A stretch of DNA of 64,000 nucleotides from Sphingomonas sabuli (GCF_014352855.1 NZ_CP060697.1:496001-560000), one strand, 5' to 3'. Counted from the first letter of the stretch, positions 14,865-24,200 are shown. Notes: a model not told the origin generated them from the letters alone. Translations and numbers: made by a program.

Positions 14865-15364
14865 CCTGAGAAGGCCCAGCGCCCCAGCGGCTCCCAGTCG
14901 CCGTCAGCATAGCGAATTAGTTGCAGGCCCGCGATCTTGAGCGGCCGAGGGTCGATGGTCGTACGCAGATGCTCGACCAGCGCGCGAGCCGCATCTGGAT
15001 CGGCCTTGTTCTGGATCGTTATATGCGGGCGCCATGGCGCCATGTCCTGCGCGGTAAGCAGGCCGTGGAAAGCGTCGGCCAAGTCCCCCCGAACGATAGC
15101 CAAGCCATCGGAAAAGACGCGCAGCGCAGCACCGCGCCCAAGGTTCATCACGCCGTCGATGCGGGCGTCCGGAGCTCGGCTTCGCGCTGCCTTCGCCAGC
15201 CGGCGGCGCGCTTCGTCCTCCGCGGACGGCGCCACCGCGTGGAACAGCGTCAGGTGCGCCGGCACGCGGTTGCGCTCGGGCGGGAAATGCTCCCGGCGCA
15301 GACCGTTGAGCCAGGCGAAGTCCGCCTGCCCCATTTCAGCAAGAATGATCAGCGGGCCGGCCAA
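14861..15364 (-). CDS. 2'-5' RNA ligase/2H phosphoesterase family protein
   Basis: A 167-residue 2H-fold protein with both His-x-Thr motifs: HLTLF near residue 37 and HITIQ near residue 115. The family includes the RNA ligase/cyclic phosphodiesterase ThpR, which works on 2',3'-cyclic phosphate ends of RNA. It lies downstream of, and overlaps by 16 nt, a PRC-barrel membrane gene on the same strand. The true RNA substrate is unknown; many members act as cyclic phosphodiesterases rather than ligases. Confidence 0.85.
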   Translation of the reverse strand: MAGPLIILAEMGQADFAWLNGLRREHFPPERNRVPAHLTLFHAVAPSAEDEARRRLAKAARSRAPDARIDGVMNLGRGAALRVFSDGLAIVRGDLADAFHGLLTAQDMAPWRPHITIQNKADPDAARALVEHLRTTIDPRPLKIAGLQLIRYADGDWEPLGRWAFSG

Positions 15365-15915
15365 TTGTCCGGCTCAAGCGCTTCGAGCTTGCAGAAATCC
15401 TGCCGGGCGACAGGCGCAGTAACGCCGTCCTCGCCGGCCATGCAACCGGTCCAGGGCAAGCGGCGCAGCGTCTCGCCGACGCCCGCGACCCCGCCTTCCG
15501 CGACGACCAGATAGGCAATCCGTCCGCTGCCACATCCCGCCATGGCGTCCACGGCCTTGCCCAGATCCTCACCATCCTTGGTCACGATCTTGGCCTTGGT
15601 CAGCAGCGAAACGGGAAAGAGCGTCTCGGACGGCTCGCCCTTGCTGTCCTTGGCGGCCTTCGCCCCTCCCTCTTCGATGCGCCGTTGCCAGCCGAGCCAG
15701 CGCCAGACGCCGAACAGGTTGAGGCCCGTCAGGATGATGTTCTGCCACAACAGATTGTCCTGTCCGGTGGCGTAGCCGAGCAGGCACCAGCCGATCGATC
15801 CGACGGTAAAGATGATGAAGCCGGCGCCGGTGATCCGGGCGCCCAGGTTGGACGCGACGATGAGGGCGGCGATGGTGGTCGCGAGCGGCGCGACGATGGA
15901 GGCAATCTGTTGCAT
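15349..15915 (-). CDS. PRC-barrel-domain membrane protein
   Basis: A 188-residue protein from ATG 15915. The N-terminus has about three hydrophobic segments (SIVAPLATTIAALIVASNLG; FIIFTVGSIGWCLLGYATG; NIILTGLNLFGVWRWLGW). A cytoplasmic PRC-barrel domain (about 95-175) has LLTKAKIVTKDGEDLGKAVD. PRC-barrels mediate protein contacts in photosynthetic reaction centres and in RNA processing (RimM). Its role is unknown. It follows kup on the same strand by 31 bp, which suggests a kup / PRC / 2H-phosphoesterase transcript. Confidence 0.8.
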   Translation of the reverse strand: MQQIASIVAPLATTIAALIVASNLGARITGAGFIIFTVGSIGWCLLGYATGQDNLLWQNIILTGLNLFGVWRWLGWQRRIEEGGAKAAKDSKGEPSETLFPVSLLTKAKIVTKDGEDLGKAVDAMAGCGSGRIAYLVVAEGGVAGVGETLRRLPWTGCMAGEDGVTAPVARQDFCKLEALEPDNWPAR

Positions 15916-15946
15916 GGGGCCGCAACCCGCGAGCCCATGGCCGGGT

Positions 15947-17884
15947 TCAAATCTCCAGCTGACTGCCCAGTTCGACCACCCGATTGGTCGGCAGCTTGAA
16001 GAATTCCATCGCGCTTTCCGCGTTGCGCAGCATCCAGGCGAACAGCTTTTCGCGCCAGATCGCCATGCCCGGCCGGGCCGACGCGAGCAGCGTCTGGCGA
16101 GCAAGGAAGAAGCTGGTGTCCATCGTCTTGCAGCTGGGGCCAATGCCTTCGACCTTGGCCAGCGCCGCGGGCACGTCGATTTCTTCCATGAACCCGTAGG
16201 TCAGGACGATCCGGTAGAAGCCCGAGCCATAGTCCTCGACCGTGGCCCGCTTCTCGGCGTTGATGAATGGCACATCCTCGATCCGCACCGTCAGCAGGAA
16301 GACCCGCTCGTGGAGGACCTTGTTGTGCTTGAGGTTATGCAGCAGCGCGTGCGGCACCCCTTCGGACGAGCTGGTCATGAACACAGCGGTGCCGGGAACG
16401 CGCGCCGCGCTCGGCGCCGCGGACTTGATGAAGATCGGCATCGGCAGGGTCGCCTCGTTCATCCGGGCGATCATCAATTGCCGGCCCTTCGCCCAGGTCG
16501 TGAGCAAGGTGAAGGCAATCGCGCCGATGAGCAGCGGGAACCAGCCGCCGTCGGGGACCTTCAGCAGGTTGGCCGAGAAATAGAGCAGGTCGATACCAAA
16601 AAAGAGCGCGAGCAGCGCCGCGACGATCAGCCGGTTCCATTTCCAGATGTAGATCATCACGACCGCGATCAGCACGCCGTCGATCAGCATCGCACCCGTC
16701 ACGGCGATCCCGTAAGCGGCGGCCAAGTTGGACGAGCTGCCGAACATCAGCACGAGCAACAGAACCATCGCCAGGAGTGCCCAGTTGACGACCGGGATGT
16801 AGATCTGCCCCGCCGCCGCTTCGCTGGTGTGCGTGATCCGCAGCCGCGGGATGAAGCCGAGCTGGATCGCCTGCTGGGTGACGGAGAAAGCGCCGGAGAT
16901 TACCGCTTGGCTAGCGATGATCGTGGCCACGGTGGCAAGCAGCACCAGTGGCAGCCGGAACATGTCGGGCGCCATATAGAAGAACGGGTTCTTGACCGTT
17001 TCGACGGCTTCGAGCGGCGGCTGGCTGAGCAGCATCGCGCCCTGCCCCATGTAGTTGAGCAGCAGCGCCGGCATGACGAAGTACAGCCAGGAGACGCGGA
17101 TCGGCTTGCGGCCGAAATGCCCCATATCGGTGTACAGGGCCTCGGCGCCGGTGACTGCCAGCACGACGGAGCCCATGGCGATGAACGCCCGCACCGGCTC
17201 CTGGATGTAGAAGTTGATCGCGTGCCACGGGTTCAGCGTGTTGAGGATCACGACCGGCCGCTCAATGATGTGCGACAGGCCGAGCACCGCGAGCGTGAGG
17301 AAGTAGACGATCATGATCGGCCCGAACAGCGAGCCGACCTTCGCCGTGCCGCGCGACTGGATCGCGAACAGGCCGACGAGAATGAAGATGGCGAGCGGAA
17401 TGACGAGCGGTTCGAACAGCGGGTCGACGATGGTCAGACCCTCGACCGCCGAAAGCACTGAGATAGCCGGCGTGATCATCGAGTCGCCGTAGAACAGGGC
17501 GGTCGCGAAAACGCCGAGCAGGACGATGCCGCCGGTCCATTTGGCCCGCTTTTCCAGCGACCGGTTGATCAGCGCCAGCAGCGCCAGGCTGCCGCCTTCG
17601 CCCTTGTTGTCGGCGCGCATGATCACGGTCAGATATTTGAGCGTGACGATGATCATCATCGACCAGAAGATCAGGCTGAGCACGCCCCACACATGCAGCT
17701 GGTCGGGAGCGAGCGTGTGATGGCCTGCAAAGGTTTCGCGGAAGGCGTAGATCGGACTGGTGCCGATATCGCCATAAACGATGCCGACCGCCGCAATCGC
17801 CAGCTTGTGCAGCGGGCCCTGGGTATGGCTGTGCGAGTCGTGGGGCGTCGCGGCCTGCGCTGCGCCGGTCTCGTTAATGCTCAT
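15947..17884 (-). CDS. kup: Kup potassium uptake transporter
   Basis: A 645-residue Kup/HAK/KUP-type K+:H+ symporter with a 12-helix membrane part (about residues 25-445) and a soluble C-terminal domain. The signature [20 protein letters not shown] is at about 29-48, and [20 protein letters not shown] at about 108-127, both highly conserved. It imports K+ at low pH or low osmolarity. The start at 17884 gives MSINETG followed by a His-rich cytosolic leader. It is divergent from ald across 172 bp that hold both promoters but no clear motif I can name. Annotation is firm. Confidence 0.95.
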   Translation of the reverse strand: MSINETGAAQAATPHDSHSHTQGPLHKLAIAAVGIVYGDIGTSPIYAFRETFAGHHTLAPDQLHVWGVLSLIFWSMMIIVTLKYLTVIMRADNKGEGGSLALLALINRSLEKRAKWTGGIVLLGVFATALFYGDSMITPAISVLSAVEGLTIVDPLFEPLVIPLAIFILVGLFAIQSRGTAKVGSLFGPIMIVYFLTLAVLGLSHIIERPVVILNTLNPWHAINFYIQEPVRAFIAMGSVVLAVTGAEALYTDMGHFGRKPIRVSWLYFVMPALLLNYMGQGAMLLSQPPLEAVETVKNPFFYMAPDMFRLPLVLLATVATIIASQAVISGAFSVTQQAIQLGFIPRLRITHTSEAAAGQIYIPVVNWALLAMVLLLVLMFGSSSNLAAAYGIAVTGAMLIDGVLIAVVMIYIWKWNRLIVAALLALFFGIDLLYFSANLLKVPDGGWFPLLIGAIAFTLLTTWAKGRQLMIARMNEATLPMPIFIKSAAPSAARVPGTAVFMTSSSEGVPHALLHNLKHNKVLHERVFLLTVRIEDVPFINAEKRATVEDYGSGFYRIVLTYGFMEEIDVPAALAKVEGIGPSCKTMDTSFFLARQTLLASARPGMAIWREKLFAWMLRNAESAMEFFKLPTNRVVELGSQLEI

Positions 17885-18057
17885 GCTTGAATGATCAGCT
17901 TAGGCTCAACGAAGACGCGCACTGTTCAATGCCTCATTCCGCCGGAAGCGCGGCGCGGCGCGGCCTAGCACCGGCGGAAGTGGGCCGCAATCGCTGCTTA
18001 CAATGGCGCGCAGCCCGTCTATAGGCCCCGGCCACAACAGCATGGAGTGAGCGGGTA

Positions 18058-19173
18058 ATGCGCATCGGTGTGCCGAAGGAGATCAAGAACAACGAGTTTC
18101 GGGTGGGTCTCACCCCGGCATCGGTCCGCGAACTGGTCGCCGCCGGTCACGAACTGTTCGTCGAAACCAACGCCGGCAACGGCATCGATTGTCCTGATTC
18201 CGCCTTCCAAAAGGCGGGCGCGACGATGCTTCCGACGGCCGCCGAGGTGTTCAAGGCGAGCGATATGATCGTCAAGGTCAAGGAACCGCAGGCGTCCGAA
18301 ATCGCGCTGCTCGAGCCGCGCCACATCCTCTTCACATATCTGCATCTCGCCGCCGACAAGCCGCAGACCGAAGGGCTGATGAAGTCCGGCGCGACCTGCA
18401 TCGCCTATGAAACGGTGACGTCGAACAGCGGCGCCTTGCCCCTGCTCAAACCGATGAGCGAAGTTGCCGGACGCATGTCGGTCCAGGTCGGCGCTCATTA
18501 TCTGGAAAAGGAACAGGGCGGCCGCGGCATCCTGCTTGGCGGCGTCCCCGGAGTCGGTCCGGCCAAGGTGGCGATCCTTGGCGGCGGCGTGGCCGGTGTC
18601 AACGCCGCGCAGATGGCGGTCGGCATGCGCGCCGACGTCACCATCTACGACATCAACATGGAACGGCTGGCCGAGCTCGACATGTTCTTTTCCAGCCAGA
18701 TCCGCACTGCTTATGCATCCAAGGCGCAGATCGCGGACGCGGTCGCGCAGTCGGAACTGGTGATCGGCGCGGTGCTTGTCCCGGGTGCAGCGGCGCCCAA
18801 ACTCGTCACCCGCGACATGCTCAAGACCATGAAGCGCGGTTCGGTGCTGGTCGACATCGCGATCGACCAGGGCGGCTGTTTCGAAACCAGCCACCCGACC
18901 ACCCATGCCGACCCGGTCTACGAAGTCGACGGGGTCATTCATTATTGCGTCGCCAACATGCCGGGCGCGGTGGCCCGCACCTCGGCGTTCGCGCTCAACA
19001 ATGTCACCCTGCCCTTCGTCCTGACCATTGCCAAATATGGCGCGGACGAGGCCATGCGACGGGATCCGCATCTTGCTGCCGGCCTTAACGTCTCGGGCGG
19101 CAAGGTCCGCCACCAGGCGGTTGCCGAGGCACTCGACCTGCAATTCGAACCCGTTCTCGGATTGGAACATTAG
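18058..19173 (+). CDS. ald: Alanine dehydrogenase
   Basis: A 371-residue NAD-dependent L-alanine dehydrogenase, the usual length for the family. The N-terminus MRIGVPKEIKNNEFRVGLTP carries the substrate Arg/Lys region. VKVKEPQ (about 73-79) and FTYLHLAAD with the catalytic His (about 92-100) follow. The Rossmann motif GGGVAGVNAAQMAVG is at about 176-190. The enzyme interconverts alanine and pyruvate plus ammonia. The ATG at 18058 follows GAGCGGG. An EcfG-type promoter for the next gene overlaps its end. Confidence 0.95.
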   Translation: MRIGVPKEIKNNEFRVGLTPASVRELVAAGHELFVETNAGNGIDCPDSAFQKAGATMLPTAAEVFKASDMIVKVKEPQASEIALLEPRHILFTYLHLAADKPQTEGLMKSGATCIAYETVTSNSGALPLLKPMSEVAGRMSVQVGAHYLEKEQGGRGILLGGVPGVGPAKVAILGGGVAGVNAAQMAVGMRADVTIYDINMERLAELDMFFSSQIRTAYASKAQIADAVAQSELVIGAVLVPGAAAPKLVTRDMLKTMKRGSVLVDIAIDQGGCFETSHPTTHADPVYEVDGVIHYCVANMPGAVARTSAFALNNVTLPFVLTIAKYGADEAMRRDPHLAAGLNVSGGKVRHQAVAEALDLQFEPVLGLEH

Positions 19174-19189
19174 GAGAACATCGGACGTT
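19164..19189 (+). promoter_or_regulatory. EcfG-type general-stress promoter
   Basis: GGAAC at 19164-19168 and CGTT at 19186-19189, 17 nt apart, fit the alphaproteobacterial EcfG consensus (GGAAC-N16/17-CGTT). It starts in the last codons of ald and lies 34 bp before the DUF3072 gene. Confidence 0.6.
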
Positions 19190-19222
19190 CGCACTTCAAC
19201 AAACTGTTGAAAAGGCACGACC

Positions 19223-19447
19223 ATGTCCGAGCAGCTCACCGACAATCCCAAGCAGCACCCGACCGGCAACGCGCAGAAGGACCCGGAAGATTGGGTCACC
19301 GGCGATGAACCGATGACCGGCGCCCAGGCGTCCTATCTGCAGACGCTAAGCGAAGAAGCCGGCGAGACGTTCGACCCGGGCCTGACGAAAACGCAGGCAT
19401 CCGAACGAATCGACGCGCTGCAGGACAAGACCGGGCGCGGCGACTAG
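19223..19447 (+). CDS. DUF3072-family small protein
   Basis: A 74-residue hydrophilic protein with the family core EPMTGAQASYLQTLSEEAGE followed by ASERIDALQ. This resembles the short helix-rich segments in small stress-related proteins. Function unknown. A GGAAC/CGTT promoter at 19164-19189 suggests it is made under the general stress response. Its stop overlaps the end of the opposite-strand ccmI-like gene by 4 nt. Confidence 0.85.
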   Translation: MSEQLTDNPKQHPTGNAQKDPEDWVTGDEPMTGAQASYLQTLSEEAGETFDPGLTKTQASERIDALQDKTGRGD

Positions 19448-20052
19448 GGCGTGGCGGTGCCGTCCAGCGCGGCCAGCGCGTCCTCGACCCGCGGCCGCCA
19501 CGACGCATCCGCCGGCGCCCGCGCCAATGTCTCCTTCCACAAGGCGATCGCCGCCTCCCGCTCTCCCGAACGCGCCAGCGCCAGCCCGTAAAAGAACGTC
19601 GGCGCAGGATGGCCGGGCGCGATCTCTGCCGCATGGCGATAGGCGAACTGGCTGGCCGGTGTGATCATTCCGGCATGATCGACCAGTGCATTGCCCAGCC
19701 CTACCCACAATTGGGGATCGCCCGGATGCTCACGCACCGCAGCGGTCAGGGCCCCGACAGCGTCGGCGGTGCGACCCCGGCTGGCCAGCGCCTCGGATAT
19801 GCGCAGCCAGGATTCGGCTCCCGTGAACTGGCCGAAGAAATCGTGCCGGATGTTGGTCAGCCGGACCGGCGGCGCAGCCTGCGCGGACGTCCGCGGCGAC
19901 CCCGGCGTGCCGGGCGATCCCTGCAGCGCATAACCGGCGGCGCCGAGGAAGATCGCCGCCGCACCAAGTTGCAGCAAGGCTCCGCGAAGCTTGAGCAGCC
20001 AGAGCGCTCCGACAGCCAGCGCGGCGATCAGGACAAGTGCAATCCAGCCCAT
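19444..20052 (-). CDS. ccmI: CcmI/CycH-type TPR protein of cytochrome c maturation
   Basis: A 202-residue protein from ATG 20052. Two N-terminal membrane segments (ALVLIAALAVGALWLLKLRG, LGAAAIFLGAAGYAL) are followed by a periplasmic tetratricopeptide domain (about 75-195). That domain has SEALASRGRTADAVGALTAA, DPQLWVGLGNALVDHAG and FFYGLALARSGEREAAIALW. CcmI holds the C-terminus of apocytochrome c for heme attachment by CcmF/CcmH. It is last in the ccm operon and overlaps ccmH by 1 nt (TGATG). It is shorter than canonical CcmI, with a smaller N-terminal part. Confidence 0.85.
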   Translation of the reverse strand: MGWIALVLIAALAVGALWLLKLRGALLQLGAAAIFLGAAGYALQGSPGTPGSPRTSAQAAPPVRLTNIRHDFFGQFTGAESWLRISEALASRGRTADAVGALTAAVREHPGDPQLWVGLGNALVDHAGMITPASQFAYRHAAEIAPGHPAPTFFYGLALARSGEREAAIALWKETLARAPADASWRPRVEDALAALDGTATP

Positions 20053-20462
20053 CACGTCCGCGACCTCCGCTTCAGCCGCGCCGCGACCAGCGCCAACCCG
20101 CCGCCAAGCAGCACCAGCGGCGCGATCCACAGCGGCCACGTCACCGGCTCGGCCGGCGGGCGATAGGTGATCCACGCGCCGTAGCGCTCGACCAGCCAGC
20201 CCCGGATCTGTGCAGGCCGTTCCCCGGCGGCGATCCGGCGCCGGACGAGGTCGCGCATGTCCCCCGCCATTTCCGCATCCGAGTCCGCGATCGACTGGCC
20301 TTGGCACACCAGGCAGCGCAACTCTTCCATCAGCGCAAGGGCCCTCGCTTCCTGGCCCGCATCGGGCAATTGGCGGTCGGCCCAATAGGCCGGCGGCATG
20401 TCGGAATCCGCCCAGGCCGGGCTGGCCAGCACAAGCAGCAAGGCGACGGCGACGGCCCTCAT
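20052..20462 (-). CDS. ccmH: Cytochrome c maturation thioreductase CcmH
   Basis: A 136-residue CcmH/CycL protein. It has a signal peptide (VALLLVLASPAWA), the diagnostic LRCLVCQGQSIADSDAEMAG with redox Cys50 and Cys53, and DLVRRRIAAGERPAQIRGWL. A C-terminal membrane anchor (PLWIAPLVLLGGGLALVAAR) follows. It reduces the apocytochrome CXXCH disulfide with CcmG. The start is TGATGA-coupled: its ATG lies in the stop of ccmG (4 nt overlap). Confidence 0.93.
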   Translation of the reverse strand: MRAVAVALLLVLASPAWADSDMPPAYWADRQLPDAGQEARALALMEELRCLVCQGQSIADSDAEMAGDMRDLVRRRIAAGERPAQIRGWLVERYGAWITYRPPAEPVTWPLWIAPLVLLGGGLALVAARLKRRSRT

Positions 20463-20992
20463 CGCGCGGCCTTCACGGCAGCGATCAGCCGCGGCACGTC
20501 GTCGGGCTGGATCGGGCCGATATGCTGCATCCGCACCACCCCGCGGCCGTCGACCAGGAAAGTTTCGGGCACACCCGACGATCCAAAGGCCAGTTGCAAT
20601 CGCCGTTGCGGGTCGGCGGCGATGCGCTCGAACGGATCGCCGTTGGCGTCGAGGAAGGCGCGCACGTCTTCGGGCCGGTCACGCACCGCGATGCCCACGA
20701 TCGGTACGCCCTGCCGCGCCAGTTCGTCGAGCAGCGGAGCCTCGCCAATGCAGGGCACGCACCAGCTGGCGAAGAAATTGAGCAGCTTGGGCCGGCCGTC
20801 AGCAAGATCGGTCGACGCAAGCGCCGGCTTGCCGGGCAAGCCGGCCGATGCCGCGAACGCAGGCACCGGGCGGTCGATCAGTTGCGACTGCACCGTGTCG
20901 TTAGGCGGATTGACCAGGCGCCAGACCAGGGCCGCGACCAGCAGCCCTACCATGGCGACGGGCAGCGCGCGAAGAATCGTCCGCCGCTTCAT
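20459..20992 (-). CDS. ccmG: Thiol:disulfide interchange protein CcmG/DsbE
   Basis: A 177-residue periplasmic thioredoxin-fold protein anchored by its N-terminal helix (LPVAMVGLLVAALVWRL). The active site is ASWCVPC with Cys78 and Cys81. The family Gly-Val-Pro-Glu-Thr cis-proline motif (SSGVPETFLVDGRG) is present near residue 140. It passes electrons from CcdA/DsbD to CcmH and apocytochrome c. The ATG at 20992 overlaps the stop of ccmF by 4 nt. Confidence 0.93.
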   Translation of the reverse strand: MKRRTILRALPVAMVGLLVAALVWRLVNPPNDTVQSQLIDRPVPAFAASAGLPGKPALASTDLADGRPKLLNFFASWCVPCIGEAPLLDELARQGVPIVGIAVRDRPEDVRAFLDANGDPFERIAADPQRRLQLAFGSSGVPETFLVDGRGVVRMQHIGPIQPDDVPRLIAAVKAAR

Positions 20993-22896
20993 GCGCTCCT
21001 CCGCCGGCGCCAGCCGCGCCAGGCGCGACCGACCAGCGCAAGCGCGCCGCCGAGCGCGATCAGCGCACCGCCAAACCAGATCAGCGTCACCAGCGGCTTC
21101 CACCACAGCCGCAATTGCCAGCGCCCGTCATCGGCTGGCTTGCCGAGCACGGCGTACAGCTGGCCGGACATTACCGTCTCGATGGCCGCTTCCGTGGTCT
21201 CGGTCGGCGGACTCGAATAAAAGCGCGCCTGCGGCTTGAGCAGCGACACCCCGCTCCCGCGCGATGCCCGCAATTCCGCTTCCAAGGCCGTCCAGTTCGG
21301 ACCGGCAACCGGCGTCACCGACCGGAATTCCAGCAGCCACGGGCCGACTTCGACCTGCTCGCCCGGGCGGGCGGCGATCAGCACTTCTTTTGTCAGCAAC
21401 GCGCTTCCGGCCATGCCGACGATCGCCACTGCGACGCCGAAATGCGCCACGACCATGCCCCACGTCGACAGCGGCGTGCGCCGCAGCCGCCGCCCCAGCA
21501 ACGGCAACAGGCTGGCGATCCCCAGCATTGCCGCCACACCCAGCGCCAGCTTGGCCAGCACGCCCGGCCCGGGGATCGCGAACAAGGCGATCGCGGCACC
21601 GGTCACCCCGACGAGCGCGGGGATGACGAGCCGCCGCAGGCGCCCGGCATTATCGCGCCGCCAGTTGAGCAGCGGGCCGACCGCGATCAGCAAGGCGAGA
21701 ATCAGCGCGATCGGTCCGGCGACAGCGTTAAAATAAGGGGCGCCGACGGACAGCTTGCTACCGGTGACCGCCTCCACGAACAGCGGGTAAAGCGTGCCGA
21801 CGAAGACGATGCCGAGGATCACGCTGACCAGCAAGTTGTTGCCGACCAGTGCCGCTTCCCGGCTGGCGAGTTCGAAGCGCGGGCCTTCGTCGAGCTTTCC
21901 GGAGCGCAGCGCGAACAGGGCAAAGGCCGCGCCGACATAGACGGCGAGCAAGGCCAGCAGGAACGTCCCGCGCTGCGGATCGACGGCAAAGGAATGCACC
22001 GATGTCAGCACGCCGGAGCGGACCAGGAAAGTGCCCACCATCGACATGGAAAAGGCGATCATGGCCAGCATTACCGTCCACGCGCGCAGGGAATCGCGGG
22101 CGGCGAGGACGTTGACAGAATGCAGCAGCGCGGTCGCCGCCAGCCACGGCATCAGCGACGCATTCTCGACCGGGTCCCAGAACCACCAGCCACCCCAGCC
22201 AAGCTCGTAATAAGCCCAGTAGCTGCCCGCCGTAATACCCAGCGTCAGCAGGATCCACGCCGCCAGCACCCACGGCCGCATGGCCTTGGCCAGCACGGCG
22301 TCGACACGGCCCGTCAGCAAGGCGCCGACCGCCAGGCTGAAGGCGACCGACAGGCCGACATAGCCGAGGTACAAGGTGGGTGGGTGGAAGACGAGGCCCG
22401 GGTCCTGTAGCAAGGGGTTAAGGCCCCGGCCCTCGAGCGCCGGCGGATCGAGCCGCGCGAAGGGGTTGGACGCGAACAGCAGGAAAGCGAAGAAGCCGAG
22501 CGCGAGCGCCCCCTGCGCGCCCAGCGAGGCGGCAAAGGTCCGGTCGTCGAGCTGGCGTGAGAATGCGGACAGCGAGGCGCCGGCTAGCCCCAGCACCGTC
22601 ACCCACAGCAGCATCGAGCCCTCGTGGTTACCCCACGATCCCGCCAGCTTGTACAGCCACGGCTTGGCGCTGTGACTGTTCTGCGCCACCAGCAGCAGCG
22701 ACAGGTCGGTGCGCAGGAAGGCGATCATCAGCATCGCCATGGCAAACAGGCACAGCGCGCCGCCGGTGATCGCCACCGCGCGTATCGGGCCCGTCCCCTC
22801 CGACCGCGCCGCTGCCGGCCCGAAGGCGAGGATCACCTGGAGCACGGCAAGTGCCGCCGCCAGCCACAGCGCCGCCAGGCCAGCCTCGGCGATCAT
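20989..22896 (-). CDS. ccmF: Heme lyase CcmF
   Basis: A 635-residue polytopic CcmF/NrfE protein with about 15 membrane helices. The WWD heme-handling motif appears as WGGWWFWDPVENASLMPW (about residue 235). Conserved heme-ligand regions include GSWGNHEGSMLLWVTV (about 87-102). It joins heme from holo-CcmE to the CXXCH cysteines. The start lies in the ccmE stop (ATGA, 4 nt overlap). Very clear assignment. Confidence 0.96.
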   Translation of the reverse strand: MIAEAGLAALWLAAALAVLQVILAFGPAAARSEGTGPIRAVAITGGALCLFAMAMLMIAFLRTDLSLLLVAQNSHSAKPWLYKLAGSWGNHEGSMLLWVTVLGLAGASLSAFSRQLDDRTFAASLGAQGALALGFFAFLLFASNPFARLDPPALEGRGLNPLLQDPGLVFHPPTLYLGYVGLSVAFSLAVGALLTGRVDAVLAKAMRPWVLAAWILLTLGITAGSYWAYYELGWGGWWFWDPVENASLMPWLAATALLHSVNVLAARDSLRAWTVMLAMIAFSMSMVGTFLVRSGVLTSVHSFAVDPQRGTFLLALLAVYVGAAFALFALRSGKLDEGPRFELASREAALVGNNLLVSVILGIVFVGTLYPLFVEAVTGSKLSVGAPYFNAVAGPIALILALLIAVGPLLNWRRDNAGRLRRLVIPALVGVTGAAIALFAIPGPGVLAKLALGVAAMLGIASLLPLLGRRLRRTPLSTWGMVVAHFGVAVAIVGMAGSALLTKEVLIAARPGEQVEVGPWLLEFRSVTPVAGPNWTALEAELRASRGSGVSLLKPQARFYSSPPTETTEAAIETVMSGQLYAVLGKPADDGRWQLRLWWKPLVTLIWFGGALIALGGALALVGRAWRGWRRRRSA

Positions 22897-23342
22897 TGCT
22901 CGACCGTCGTCGCGGCCTTGTGCTCGGCCGCCTGATTGCCAAGCTCCGGCGGCATGTAGCGCTCGTCGTGCTTGGCCAGGATCTCATCGGCGACAAATGT
23001 CCCGTCGGCGCGCATCTGTCCCTCGGCGACGGCACCGCTGCCTTCGCGAAACAGGTCGGGCAGGATGCCGCGGAAGCTGACTGGTACCGAACCGTCGGCG
23101 TCGTGCAGTCGAAACTGCGTGGTCACGCCGTCGGGCAGCTTCTTGACCGATCCCTGCTCGACCATCCCGCCAAGCCGGATCGGCGTGCCGGCTTCCGCCC
23201 TGCCCGCGGCTATCTCGGCCGGCGTGTAGAAATAAGCGGCGCGGTTCTGCAGGCCGACCATCGCCAGCAGCACGGCGGCGGTGACCGCGACGATCGCGGC
23301 CACGACGAGCGCCAGGCGCTGGTGCTTGGGCTTGGCGATCAT
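22893..23342 (-). CDS. ccmE: Heme chaperone CcmE
   Basis: A 149-residue CcmE/CycJ: N-terminal anchor (LALVVAAIVAVTAAVLLAMV), OB-fold domain (about 40-120) and the LAKHDERYMPPE signature with the covalent heme ligand His125 and Tyr129. It carries heme from CcmC to CcmF in the periplasm. Start ATG 23342 overlaps the ccmD end by 4 nt. The C-terminal tail is flexible and Ala/Glu-rich, as usual. Confidence 0.95.
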   Translation of the reverse strand: MIAKPKHQRLALVVAAIVAVTAAVLLAMVGLQNRAAYFYTPAEIAAGRAEAGTPIRLGGMVEQGSVKKLPDGVTTQFRLHDADGSVPVSFRGILPDLFREGSGAVAEGQMRADGTFVADEILAKHDERYMPPELGNQAAEHKAATTVEQ

Positions 23343-23470
23343 GCGCGCTCGCGAAGCGCGGCGGCCTTCGCTTCGGCGGCGCGCATCGCTCGCCAGGACG
23401 CGATCAGCAGCACGGCGGTTCCGACCAGCGCGACGGCATAGGCCGCAATCACGAACGACCAGTGGTTCAT
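23339..23470 (-). CDS. ccmD: CcmD small membrane protein
   Basis: Only 43 residues. One membrane helix (SFVIAAYAVALVGTAVLLIA) is followed by a charged C-terminal helix (SWRAMRAAEAKAAALRERA). This is the typical CcmD layout; CcmD releases holo-CcmE from the CcmABC complex. It sits exactly between ccmC and ccmE with 4-nt overlaps on both sides. Confidence 0.9.
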   Translation of the reverse strand: MNHWSFVIAAYAVALVGTAVLLIASWRAMRAAEAKAAALRERA

Positions 23471-24189
23471 TGCCCGAAACCCCGACGCAAGCGCGCCTCG
23501 ACCCGGGCTCGGGCAATCTGCGCGCGCATCAGCATCAGCACCGACGCCGCGAACAGGCAGGCGAACCCGAGCGCTGCAAGCGGCAGCGGCCACAAGATCG
23601 AACCGTCGATGCTCGATCCGGACACGCCGATGCTCTGGCCCTGGTGCAAAGTGCGCCACCACAGCACCGAAAAGTGGATGATTGGCAGGTTGATCGCGCC
23701 GACCAGCCCAAAGATCGCGGTCACTCGCCCTTCCCCGCCGGCGCCGCGCTCCGCTTCCGCCGAAGCCAAGGCGATATAGCCGAGGTAGAGAAAGAACAGC
23801 ACCAGCATGGACGTCAAGCGCCCGTCCCATTCCCACCACGTGCCCCATGTCGGCCGGCCCCAGATCGAACCGGTCAGCAGGCAGATGGCGGTGAAGGTTG
23901 CCCCGGCTGGCGCGATTGCGCGACCGGCAACGGCGGCCAGCGGATGGCGCCAGACCAATTGGCTGATCGCGGCGCCCGCGATGCCCGCCCAGCCTGCCAT
24001 GCCCAGCCACGCGGCGGGGACATGGACGTACATGATGCGGACCGTCTCGCCCTGCAGATAATCGGGCGGCGTCAGCGTCAATCCGCCGATCACCCCCGCA
24101 AGCGCCAGCAACAGGCCGATCGCCAACAACCAGCCGGTGGCGGGACGGGCAATGCGCAGGAAACGCGCCGGATTGGCGAGCGCGTGCAT
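23467..24189 (-). CDS. ccmC: Heme exporter membrane protein CcmC
   Basis: A 240-residue CcmC with six membrane helices and the WWD domain: TWGTWWEWDGRLTSMLVLFF (about 122-141). External heme-ligand histidines occur in the YVHVPAAWLG loop and near LVWRHPLA. CcmC attaches heme to CcmE. It is the first gene of the ccmC-D-E-F-G-H-I block; ccmA and ccmB (the ATPase and other permease) are not beside it and must be elsewhere. The next gene upstream is 11 bp away. Confidence 0.95.
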   Translation of the reverse strand: MHALANPARFLRIARPATGWLLAIGLLLALAGVIGGLTLTPPDYLQGETVRIMYVHVPAAWLGMAGWAGIAGAAISQLVWRHPLAAVAGRAIAPAGATFTAICLLTGSIWGRPTWGTWWEWDGRLTSMLVLFFLYLGYIALASAEAERGAGGEGRVTAIFGLVGAINLPIIHFSVLWWRTLHQGQSIGVSGSSIDGSILWPLPLAALGFACLFAASVLMLMRAQIARARVEARLRRGFGQ

Positions 24190-24200
24190 GACGAGTGGCG

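Noticed and set aside
15812..17461. A 549-codon open frame on the plus strand opposite kup
   Set aside because: It is Arg/Asp/Gln/His-rich with no recognisable domain, typical of the antisense frame of a GC-rich gene; kup on the other strand is certain.
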